Shown piece by piece: positions 35,084-47,000 of a DNA stretch of 64,000 nt (its first letter is position 1; every line of letters begins with the position of its first letter). The DNA lies in contig NC_084485.1 in the NCBI RefSeq assembly GCF_030035675.1, positions 92,462,838 to 92,526,837 on the forward strand, in the 5' to 3' direction. The notes beneath the pieces are model-generated. The model was not told the DNA's origin. It saw nothing but the letters and a program-made list of their open reading frames with translations, and made no database searches. The stretch comes from Rhineura floridana (taxonomy: Eukaryota > Chordata > Lepidosauria > Squamata > Rhineuridae). The position numbers and the translations under genes are program-made.

Positions 35084-38000
35084 AACTCTTTCATCCCCCG
35101 ATAAAAACTACTGATCTGTAGTTGCTATTTGCACTGGGAGAAAAATCCCCCCACTGGCACCTATGGGAACTTTCCTTGGTGTTTAAATATCAGTGTTAGA
35201 AAAGCATTCTTGTGGATATTGTGACAGTGAGAGAAAGAGTGCAACTCCCCCTCCCCAAAGCCTTGAGGCTGCCTAGACAACACTGCAGCTGTTTATGTAA
35301 CAAAAAAAAGTGTCCTTTATTTGCATTCATGCATTTAACTTCACATCTAGTTTGGGCCCAAGAGGGTACCAGGAATATTGAGACCCAACAAGTCCAAAAA
35401 GGAAAGAGTATCATCTGGATCCTGTCAGATGGGTGGCTCGATTGCAGAGTCCTGCTGCTCCTTGTGAGCCCTCCTGGATAGCCTGCTTAAGCAAGATCAC
35501 CCCTTCTGGCCTGAAATACCTTACTGTGGATTGTATGTTTTATGTGAGAACACAGGGACACCTTTTCAAACTGGATCATAAGGTTATTTTAATACTTTTT
35601 TCAGAGACTGTACCTTTTCCAACAAGTTGATGTCATTGAAAGGTGTGCCAGACTCTGCGCCTTCTGCAGCAAATCCAGCCTATAAACATTTAGAAATCTT
35701 GTTAGTATACAATCATATCTAGAATAATATGGGTGGAAAGAATAATATGGGTGTGACAAAGGGACTCCTAACAATGGAGCTACAAGTTCTTGCACCAGAA
35801 ATGAATTCTTGGAAACAGCTGAGATGCCTGCCAGAGACTAAGCACTGTGGGAAGGACCGTAGCTCAATGGTACAGCATTAGCTTTTCACACAGAAGATCC
35901 CAGTTCAGCCCACGGCACCTCTATGGAGGGCTTGAAAAGACTCTGGGCTGAAACCCTGGAGAGCCACTGTCATTGTTGGCAGTACTGAGCGAGAGGCACC
36001 AATGGCCTGACTTGGTATAAGACAGCTTTCTATGTGTTAGCATATCACAGCAAAGAGTTGTGAGGCACCTTAAAGACCACGCTCCACACATGTTTTACTC
36101 AGAGTAGACCTAAGGAAGTGAATGAACCTTACTTGGGCTGCAATCCAATACACACCTGAGAGGAAGCCCAATGAAACCCAATGGAGCTTACTTCTGAGTA
36201 GACATGCGTTGAATTGCAGCCTTAGTTATGTCTAGCCATTTCAGTGGGTCTACTCCGAGTATGATACAACCCTAACAAATTTATTGCGGCACAACTTGCA
36301 TATTTGTATCATAAAGATAATTTGTGCTGCAAGAAAGTTTAGTCTTTATATTGTAAAAGATTTTATAAGACGTTCTGATACATTGTTGTTTTAGTAAAGA
36401 CACCGTTAATTTCTGCTAAAGAGAGTCTCAAAGGGGCCAGCTGCCCCCTACTGGCAGTTAATGGACCAAACAGCATTCAAGCACATGAAGGAAATTGCAA
36501 TGCTTGATATAATGCTTTGTACATGTATACAACTGTCAAATACAGCTGGAATTCCTGATATCTATACTCCTTATTTCCTTGGTAGCATGACTACCCCGTC
36601 TCCTTCCACATATATACAACATTGTACCCATTTTTTAAAAAGCAGACTATGTTAGCACATGAGGAAAAGATTTGTGGCCTCTGACTTCCCAAGGTCTGAG
36701 GCCTGTGCAAAGGTGAAGCTGGAACTGGTGACAACGTGACATGTGGATTTTCCTGTTCTCATTCTCCCTCAGCCAGTCTCAACAGAACCATCCCCTGTAA
36801 GCACCAAATATGAAATATGTTGGGTGATACATAATTGCAAGGCTGCAATTAAAACTCAAACCTGCAGATTTTGGGGCTATAACAACTTGTACATTTACCT
36901 ATTTCACTTTATCATGTGAAAAATGTAGGTGGAAAATCTTGGTAACTCTTGCCTCAAGGGATGAGCCCCAGCTGAATTGGTCCGAAGGGAACTATGTGCT
37001 GAAGAGCAAGTTAAATAGTAATTTAGGCTTAATAGGTAAACGTTTCAAAGGTGCCGAAATAGAACATTCGTAACAACTTGCCTGTGGTTGGAAGTCCACT
37101 GGTTCAAGGCCACGGCACTCAAACTCCACTATTGTCTTATATGTCTCATTATCTTCAGCCTAGGATTAAGCCAAAATACTTAGTTTTCATATCAGAAATA
37201 AAAGTAGGCAGAACACAACATATATTATGTATATATTGTATATTGTAGAATATACAATAACAACCAATCTTATATAGCTTCACAACACTGGAAATTCTTT
37301 ATTTATTTATTAAATGTACATCCCACCCTTCCGCCCAGAAGGAGCCTAATAACATTTGGGCTCATTATGTGATATGCAGAATTTTGTAATTTAGTCTTAA
37401 GGTTTTTCTGCAGTACAGCAATGTCCAAGCAAGACTCTGTGGAAAAGATTCCATCCAAGTTACAATTATACAAATCATTTTTAAAAGCTTTATTAAAAAA
37501 ACAATATCCCATTATTTGAAAAAATTACCAGTAAATTTTTTTGATAAGGGGACATTGCTTTTTAATAAAAAGGTTATTAAAATTTATTTTTATAATTATA
37601 ACATAGGTACAATAGTTTATTCTTGTTAAACTATAAAATTCTGCAGCAGTGTAATATACCACATTGTGACTTCAAGCTTTATTGAAGAAAAATTTGAATT
37701 CATGAGATTTATTTTCAACATATATTATTGAAAGGCATTCTTTTATGTATGTTTTTAAGAATTTGCTCTCTGAACCCATGCACAAGGAGATGCCTTTTCC
37801 AACTATATGCCACTGAAGAAGACTTTGTAAGTCAGAAGGCATCTAGTGTTCTCTCTGTAACATATATATTGTAAACAGTTTCATCTTCAAGATATCAAAG
37901 TTTGGGGTCAACCTATCTTTGCATTTCATTGCTATGGTGCAGTCAGCATTTGAAAGATATATCCGACCAGCACAGCTAGATATTTTAGAATCCACTGATA

Positions 38001-41000
38001 TGATATGATATACAATGTCTGCTTTTCAGTGTTGTGAAGTCACATAAAATTGTTTGGTTTTTGTTGTATATTCTATTGGCCATTGACTTAATCCTTGTAA
38101 AGTTTCATCCTTTCATATCTATTTTATGAAAATACTGAGTGGTCAGAGAATATATTTTCTAGGATTTTTTCCCTCATCAAATTATCATATCTCATCAAGA
38201 CACAAAGTTCTACAACGACTCTAACACCAGTAATTACTCTGGAATGCTTGTAGGTCTCCAGGAATAGTTTTCATCTCCCAGAAACTGTAGCGAAACAATC
38301 AAGTGAAAACCAAAGAGGTATAAGAAAATGCATATTATACAATGATCATTAGAGCCTGTTTTAAGCTACATCCTGTAGCTAAATAATCAATAATGGAATA
38401 TATGTTAAATTGAATATACATTGGGTAAGACAAATCAATGAAAACTCAACACTAACTAGATATTCCAATCCAATGGATTGGAAATCCTCAAAAAGCATCA
38501 CTTCATTTATTTAGGGCTATCTATGCATTTCCAAATAATGCATTTCCCCCTCTACCTTAGGGTGGTCAAAATACAAACATCTGGGTAGGTGGTGCAGTAG
38601 GATCATGTACAACACAATTCTGTGCATGCTACTTAGAAGGAAGCCCCACCAAGTTCAATGCTACTTTCTTCCAGTTAAGTGTGTAATCTTTCCAATTTCC
38701 TTCCTTACACAGTAGGGAGGTTCCACATGTACAACTCCATGGGGATCTTACTATGCATAGAGTCCTTCCATACTTTTGATCAAGCTCAGTGAAACCTGTA
38801 ACCTCATGCATAATAATGTAAATAAAATGAACTTACATTGTAAGGCTTCATTGTGTGACTTAAGATATCTGAAAGAAAAAGAGGAAAAAAGACATAGCAA
38901 TGAAACACATCCATCATTAAAATGAAATGAAGAACAATGGAATTCACACTATGTGAATGATTTGAGTATATGTCAGTTTTATATTTAAGAATCCTGCTAT
39001 AACTGGCTTATGAACTGGGTGTCACAACTTTTAAATCAAGAAAAATAGAGTTTACAGAATGACATGTAACAGCACAGTCCTAACCGTGGCCCCATCCACA
39101 CTATACATTTAAAACTATTATACCACCTTAAACAGCCATGGCTTCCCCGAAAGAATCCTGGGAACTGTAGTTTGTAAAGGGTGCTGAGAGTTGTTAGGAG
39201 ACCCTTCTTCCCCTCCCAAAGCTGCAATTCCCAGAGTTCCCTGGGAAGAGGGATTGATTGCTAAACCACTCTGGGAACTGCAGTTTTGTCAAAATAGGGG
39301 TCTCTTACAAACTCTTAGCACCTTTAACAAACTACAGTTCCCAAGATTCTCCTGGGGAGACCATGACTGTTTAAGTGGTATAATACTGCTTTAAACGTAT
39401 AGTGCAAATGGGGCCCATGTCTACTCAGACATAAATCCTATTGAATTCAATGGGACTTACTCTCAGGTAAGAATTTCAGCCTAAAACATTTTTGACAGCA
39501 GGGCTTTGCAGATCAATGGGGCCACAAGCCTGCCACTCACAGTTGCCCCAGCAGACGGGAGGGAAGGACAATCAGGCCCGATCTGATCACATAACAGCAG
39601 TGAAACTGGCTGAGGTTGTGGTGGATCACAGGCCAGCTCATCCCCTCCCTGTCTCCAGAGCGCCCCAATTCAGATTGTTCTGCTAGCTGCCCATATGTCT
39701 GATGACTGGCTGGTTTTAGCTGGCAGATCTGAATGGAGGGACTCCTCCACTCAATCCAGCATTGCTACCTGGGGTGGTTTTTTTTTAATTGCTCAGTTAA
39801 AATAAGTTGCATGGAAAATTCACAGTGTACCAGTTTTGATCTCTTTCCAAAGATGGCAAGTTTCCCAAGGTGGAAAAATGGCAACAATTTGACAGGATGT
39901 TTGTAAATCTCTCTTCAAATGGGAAATAAAATCATTACAATATGCATATAAAACCAAACAAAACCATTTAGCTACTTTGCAGCAATCCGGCCCATTTAAA
40001 AATAGAATTACCTAGGAGTAAGCCCTATTGAACTCACTTCTGAGTATACATATATAGAACTACACTATAAAACATGCATTCACACTAATACTGAACATTA
40101 TTACCTAGGGTTGCCAGGCTCAGGGCCTGAGACTGATTCTGTATCTTTAGGAGAAAAGAAAGTCACCCAAGTGCAGGTGTTCTTGCAATACTGTAATGGA
40201 AAAAACCACAAGGTGGAATGCTCCCTTTCCCCTGCACAACTTTTAAAGATACAGAAGACCACTTGGAGGCCGGGCCTGGCAACCAAACAATTACCCCAAA
40301 CAATTCCTGGCTAACTATGTCGTACTTGGCCATTCTGGTCTTGCAGCCATTTGCCGTTTACTGTCGGTCCCACTTACATGCTCCTTCAGTATATAAGTGA
40401 GTTTTACTATCTCTACTGTGAACATCTCTGCTGCAGTTCATTGCTCCACTTAAAAAGGCGACACGCCAGAAATGGGCAAACTTGATGGGCAAACTCAGCG
40501 TGTTGGGAATGGCACAAACTGGGTCTGACTATTTCCCACAGGCTGTGTCCTCATAAGACAGTGCTGCTTATCTGCTTTCTCTGCCCCTTGGATATTATCC
40601 AATTGTATTCATAGTGTGGTGTTTAAATAAGTAATACTGCCATTTCAGTGAGAAATTATAATAATAATGGAAGTCCACCTGAGAGGTTGACAAGTCAAGG
40701 AAACCCCACCTTTTGCATTAGACAGCCAGCTCACAAAATTCAGTGAAGATGACCACAGGGGTGGGTGGGGGTGAAAAGTACATTCAAAAGTAGCAGCAAG
40801 GGAGAAGTAAACAACTAGGTTCAAAGGCAGGGCAAAGCAAAGGGAACCAACAGTGCTGGAGGGACAGACTGCCTTGTAAATATGACTTTGGTCTCGCAAT
40901 CACACAACAGAGAGTTGCATCCAATGCTGCACAAGGAGAGTTTCGTTTTCACAAAGGAACTTCCACTTCCTCCTCTCCCAGCATGCACCCACAAAGTCCT

Positions 41001-44000
41001 CCAGCCCTCTGGAGCAGATTTTGAGGGTGCATGCAGGGCTGCAGGGGACAGGAGAGGAGAGGGGGAAGTTCCATTTTGGAAGTGAAAGCCTGCTGCGCAG
41101 AGAATGGTAGTGTTGGGTACAAGTAAGAAACTCAAGACAAAACTCCTAAAATATGAACAGAAGCAGAATGCTGCTTATTCCAGGTGATATTTATCTGGAA
41201 TATAGCTCTGAAAGATGGCAGTTATAGTCCCTTGGTGTCAGAAGGCAGAGCTGGGGTCCCAATCCCGGGGAGCTGGATCCCGGAGAGTTGGGAGAAGAGT
41301 ATTCGGATGGATGGCAGAGGGAAGGGGGAGGAACTTCCCCCCTTTGGAGCGAAGACGAAACAGAGGAACTGCCAGTGATAAGGTCGCTTAGCAACGGGGA
41401 GCCTGAGCCCTCCCTGGACATTCTCACGCCTCCCCCTCTTTCAGGCTCAGAGCAAGAGGGGAAAGAGGGAGGGCTGCTCACAGCCGAAAAGCGGGGAGGC
41501 AGTTTACCATCAGCCCCTCCCCTATCCCCCATCCTGGAATCGGAAACTTCAGAAGAGGAGGGGGTGATGCTTCCCCCCTCACCGCGCACACACAGACAGC
41601 TGAAAAGACAGGAGAGAAGGGGGGGAAGGTGGGCAGTACCTGAGGGGCAGTTAAGGAGGAGCGAAAGATTGCGCGCCCGTTTGGCCCCTTCTTAAAGAAC
41701 AGGCGGGAAGAAGTCCCTTGCTCTGTCAACTTTCTCCCAATGCCGCAGGACCTGTATCCCTGTATTGCTTCATGAGAAAACGCAGTCTTTGTTTGGACAT
41801 TACCCTAATAAAACACGAATTAACTACAGCTGTTGGTCTGGTTCCTGAGTCACATCCTGGGCCTGACAGCTTGACAGAGCCACCTAAATCACCCTCAACG
41901 CTCTCTTCACTTGACTGGGACAAGATGTCAAAGGGAGCAGCGGGGGGGACGAACCCCACTTCTGAGACGGAAGAAGTGGAACTCTTGAGGACTAAGGTAG
42001 CTGATTTGCAGACGGATGTTCAAGCCCTGCTAGCAGCAGTCAAGGCGCTGAAGACGGATAATCAAACCTTGAAGGCCACGATAGACCAGATGCGAACAGC
42101 CCCTCCAGCTGCCGTAGTAAAGGTTCCCATTGGATTGCCCCCAAAATACGCGGGACAAAGTGATCAGTTGGCAACCTTCGTGGCTCAATGTGAGTTATAT
42201 CTGGATGTCAGGCACACGGAATTTCCAGACGATGGGGCTAAAGTAGCTTTCGTGATTAGCCTCCTGGAGGGAGAAGCTGCAAAATGGGTGACTCCGTATC
42301 TCGTGAGAAAGGATACTGTCTTAGGAAGGTACAGAGGATTTATACAGGAGATGACCGAGATGTTTCAAGACCCGCAAAGGGCTGAAACAGTAGCGCGGCA
42401 ACTAGGCGCTCTGAAGCAAGCTAAAGGGACTGTTTCCGAGTACACTAACGCTTTTAAAATTCTGTCCCAGGAAACTGGTTACAATGACGCCGCCCTGATG
42501 TTTATGTACCGGAGTGGATTAAATGCTGAAATCCTGGATGAGTTGGCCAGGACCTCCCCCCCCGGTGACCTACCAGGGCTCATCCAGCTATGCCTACAGA
42601 TAGATCACCGGATGGAAGGAAGGCGCCTGGAAAGGAAGCAGGAGGTCCCGAGATACTCAGCCTCGGCATCCCGCAACAAGACCCTTCCCACTGCAGGGAT
42701 GGCAGGTAATGCAACTGAGGGACAGGGAGGGGCTAGGCCAAGACTGTCGGAAGAAGAAAAAGAAAGACGACGCCGGGAACGTTTATGCTTTTATTGTTCA
42801 AAGCCGGGCCATGTGGCCAGAGACTGTGGACTGAAAGGGGGGAAAGCCGAGCCGTCGGGAAACTAGAACACCCAGTCCACGTGCAGGCCGGTGGACTGGG
42901 GGCAGCGTTGAATAAAGGCCCCCCAACGATCCAACCTCCCTCAAAGGGGGTGTTGGTCTTGCCTATTCGGATTACAACTTCCAGAGGAGTGGTGTTTAAT
43001 TCCACTGCCTTAATTGACAGTGGAGCCTCCACAAATTTTATTGATGCAAAGTTAGTCAAGCGTCATGGAATTTCCCGGTGGAAACTGGATGCTCCCCTAG
43101 CTGTGGAGACTATCGATGGGAGACCCCTGAAGTCAGGAGGCGTGACACAAGCCACGGAGGAAGTGAAACTTCAAATCCCTGGGCACGAAGAGTTCATTTC
43201 GCTATACGTGTCAGATCTCTTGAACTTTGAGGTGATTCTGGGAATGCCCTGGCTAGCAAAGCATGAACCCAAAATAAGTTGGAAGGAGGCGGTGGTGTGG
43301 TTCACCTCACAGTATTGCCAGGAGAACTGTCAACCTGAAGGAATCAAGAACACCCTAGCGGGGGCAGTGCAACAGATCGAGCAAGTGACCCTGCTGCCAA
43401 AGTATGAAGAATTCAAAGATGTGTTTGATGAAAAAGAGGCAGAGACTTTACCCCCCCACCGCCCTTACGACTGTGCAATTGACCTAGTGCCAGGAGCCAG
43501 CATCCCATCAGGGAGAATCTACTCTCTCACAGAGAATGAGAGGGAGGCCCTGAAGGAATTCCTGGATAAAAACCTGAGGCGAGGATTCATACGCCCCTCA
43601 CAATCCCCTGCTGGAGCGCCACTATTGTTTGTGAAAAAGAAGGGGGGGAACTCAGACCCTGTAACGACTATCACGCATTGAACCAGATCACCATCCCCAA
43701 CAGCTACCCGCTGCCCCTGATCTCAGAGTTGCTGGACCGACTGCGCTCTGCAAAAATCTTCACGAAGTTGGATTTGAGAGGAGCGTACAATCTGATCAGA
43801 ATGAAGGAGGGAGATGAATGGAAAACAGGATTCTTGACCGCTTACGGACAGTATGAATACCTGGTCATGCCGTTCGGGCTTTGTGGAAGTCCAGGAATTT
43901 TTCAAAAATTCATGAACGATGTGTTTAGAGACTTGTTGGACACGTATGTAATCTGTTACTTAGATGATATCCTGGTGTTCTCAAAGAACCAGGAAGACCA

Positions 44001-47000
44001 CGACCAGCATGTGAAGACGGTGTTGAAGAGACTGAGAGAAAATCACCTGTATGCTAAATTAGAGAAATGTGGATTTGACCTCAAGTCTCTAGACTTCCTT
44101 GGATATCGAATCTCAGCGGAAGGCGTGGAGATGGACCCAGGGAAAGTAAGCTGCATATTGGACTGGGGCCAACCTGTCACCAAAAAGGATGTACAACGGT
44201 TTTTGGGGTTTGCCAATTATTACAGAAAGTTCATTCCAGGGTTTTCCAAATTAACAGCTCCTCTGACTGACTGTTTAAGGGGGAAGAAGAAGTTTCAATG
44301 GACAGAGAACGCCACCGAGGCCTTTGAGGAGCTGAAGAGAAGGTTTGCTACTGAGCCCATTCTGCGCTTTGCTGATCCGAACCGCCCTTTCGTAGAGGAA
44401 GCAGATGCTTCAGATTTTGCCATCGGGGGGGTCCTGCTACAATTAGACCAAGAAGGGAAGGAGCTGCACCCCTGTGCGTACTTCTCTCAGAAGTTAAAGC
44501 CTGCAGTGAAGAACTACACAGTTTGGGAGAAGGAGCTGCTGGCCATCAAGGACTCTTTTGAAAACTGGAGACAATATCTAGAGGGGACCTCTCATCGAAT
44601 TGAAGTGCGCTCCGACCACAAGAATCTTGAAAGCCTCCAAACAGCCAGAAAGCTGAACCAGAGACAGATAAGATGGTCCCAGTTCTTCACTAGGTTTAAC
44701 TTCCAGATTACTTACCATGCCCAAGCCAAAAACCAGACAGCGGATGCCTTATCCAGACAGCCACAATACAAAGAAAGTGAATCCGAGGACCAGCCTCAGT
44801 GCGTAATCCCGCCAGAGAAATTAATGTTGGGAGTATGCCAGCCTTCATGGGAAGAGGAACTCAAAAAGGCACAACAAGAAGATGCAGACATGCTAAAATA
44901 TCAGCAGGAGACGGGACAAGGTCAAGACTCAGAAGTAACCTTTCACTGGAGAAATGGACTGTTATGGTTCAAAACCGCCAGATATGTGCCAGAAGGGGAA
45001 TTAAGGCTCAGAATCCTATGCCAGTGTCATGATTCCATCACAGCAGGACACTTTGGGATTTACAAGACCATTCAGAACGTGGCCAAGGACTTCTGGTGGC
45101 CTAAAATGCGTCGGGATATTGAGAGTTATGTAAAGTCCTGCTCTGTCTGTCTGCGGACAAAAACACAAACAGGGACACCAGCAGGACTGTTACAACCGTT
45201 GCCTGTCCCACACGAACCCCGGAAGGACCTCTCCATGGATTTTATAACTGATCTACCCAAGTCCCAAGGAATGACAGCCATCTTAGTAGTGGTGGATCTA
45301 CTTACCAAAATGGCACACTTTCTTCCTTGTGCAGGGGCCTTAGAGGCTAAAGAAACAGCCAAGTTATTCATCAAAGAAGTCTACCGGCTGCATGGATTGC
45401 CAAACAGCGTAGTCTCAGACTGAGGAACTCAGTTCACAGCCAAATTTTGGAGAGCAATGTGGAAACAGTTGCAGACGGAATTAAAACTCTCCTCCGCCCA
45501 TCACCCCCAGACAGATGGGCAGACGGAACGCTTGAACGCCGTTTTGGAAAGATATTTACGAAGTTATGTGTCCTATCAACAGACTGACTGGGTATCATAT
45601 TTGCATTTTGCAGAGTTCGCCTACAACAATTCTCTGCACTCCAGCACTCAACAAACCCCGTTCTTCGCTAATTATGGATTCCATCCTAAAGTCTTTCCAA
45701 GCAGCTCAGAAGGAATGCTGGTACCGGCAGCTGAGAACTTCCTTAAGGAATTGCAAGCGGCGCAACAGACACTGAAACAGCAGTTAAACGAAGCCAAAAC
45801 GGAGTACAAGCGAGTTGCTGACCTGCACAGGAAGGAGGCCCCCCCCCTTCAACCGGGAGACCAGGTATGGCTGTCCACCCGCTTCCTCCAGATGCCGGGC
45901 AAATGTAGAAAATTACAAGACAAGAGGGTGGGTCCTTTCGAAATAGAAACTCAAATCAATCCCGTGGCGTACCGACTGAAGCTGCCTGACACGTTTAAAA
46001 TACATCCTGTGTTCCATCGATCCCTCTTAACGAAAGCCGCCCCTCCCAGTGAGTTACGGCCGGAGGAACCTCCCGGAGCTCCACTCCTGGTAAATGAGCA
46101 GCTTGAGTTTGAAGTTGAGGAGATCTTAGATTCCAGGATCAGACGCCACAAGCTGCAGTACTTGATTCACTGGAAAGGCTATGGGGTGGCTGACAGATCA
46201 TGGGAAGATGCAGCTGATGTGCATGCTCCAGAATTGGTAAAACTTTTCCATCAACGTTTTCCCCACCGTCCCAAGCCAGACAAGGGGAGGGGGGCACAGC
46301 CTGGGAGGGGGGATGGTGTCGGAAGGCAGAGCTGGGGTCCCAATCCCGGGGAGCTGGATCCCGGAGAGTTGGGAGAAGAATATTCGGATGGATGGCAGAG
46401 GGAAGGGGGAGGAACTTCCCCCCTTTGGAGTGAAGACGAAACAGAGGAACTGCCAGTGATAAGGTCGCTTAGCAACGGGGAGCCTGAGCCCTCCCTGGAC
46501 ATTCTCACGCCTCCCCCTCTTTCAGGCTCAGAGCAAGAGGGGAAAGAGGGAGGGCTGCTCACAGCCGAAAAGCGGGGAGGCAGTTTACCATCAGCCCCTC
46601 CCCTATCCCCCATCCTGGAATTGGAAACTTCAGAAGAGGAGGGGGTGATGCTTCCCCCCTCACCGCGCACACGCAGACAGCTGAAAAGACAGGAGAGAAG
46701 GGGGGGAAGGTGGGCAGTACCTGAGGGGCAGTTAAGGAGGAGCGAAAGATTGCGCGCCCGTTTGGCCCCTTCTTAAAGAACAGGCGGGAAGAAGTCCCTT
46801 GCTCTGTCAACTTTCTCCCAATGCCGCAGGACTTGTATCCCTGTATTGCTTCATGAGAAAACGCAGTCTTTGTTTGGACATTACCCTAATAAAACACGAA
46901 TTAACTACAGCCGTTGGTCTGGTTCCTGAGTCACATCCTGGGCCTGACACTTGGCTCTCAGGGACTATTACCGCCTACAACCTCTTAATTGCATTTTCTG

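Larger units (their letters stand above)
41236..46949 (+). mobile_element. Chromovirus (Ty3/Gypsy with chromodomain), near-complete young copy
   Basis: The element has two 633-bp LTRs, a 5-bp target-site duplication CTTGG (41231-41235 and 46950-46954), and gag followed by pol (protease, reverse transcriptase, RNase H, integrase, chromodomain). The order RT-RNase H-integrase plus the chromodomain places it in the chromovirus branch of Ty3/Gypsy, close to the Tf1/sushi type. The LTRs differ at about 7 positions, all transitions (about 1.1 percent), so insertion is recent, probably a few million years ago at typical reptile rates. It is structurally whole but broken, with about two breaks in pol. 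It lies in CZIB intron 4, antisense to the gene, 208 bp from the exon 4 donor. Confidence 0.97.

Noticed and set aside
41191-41695. Open frames of about 130 codons in both LTRs on both strands
   Set aside because: They belong to the chromovirus U3 (the sense frame is the pol tail; the antisense frame is its shadow).
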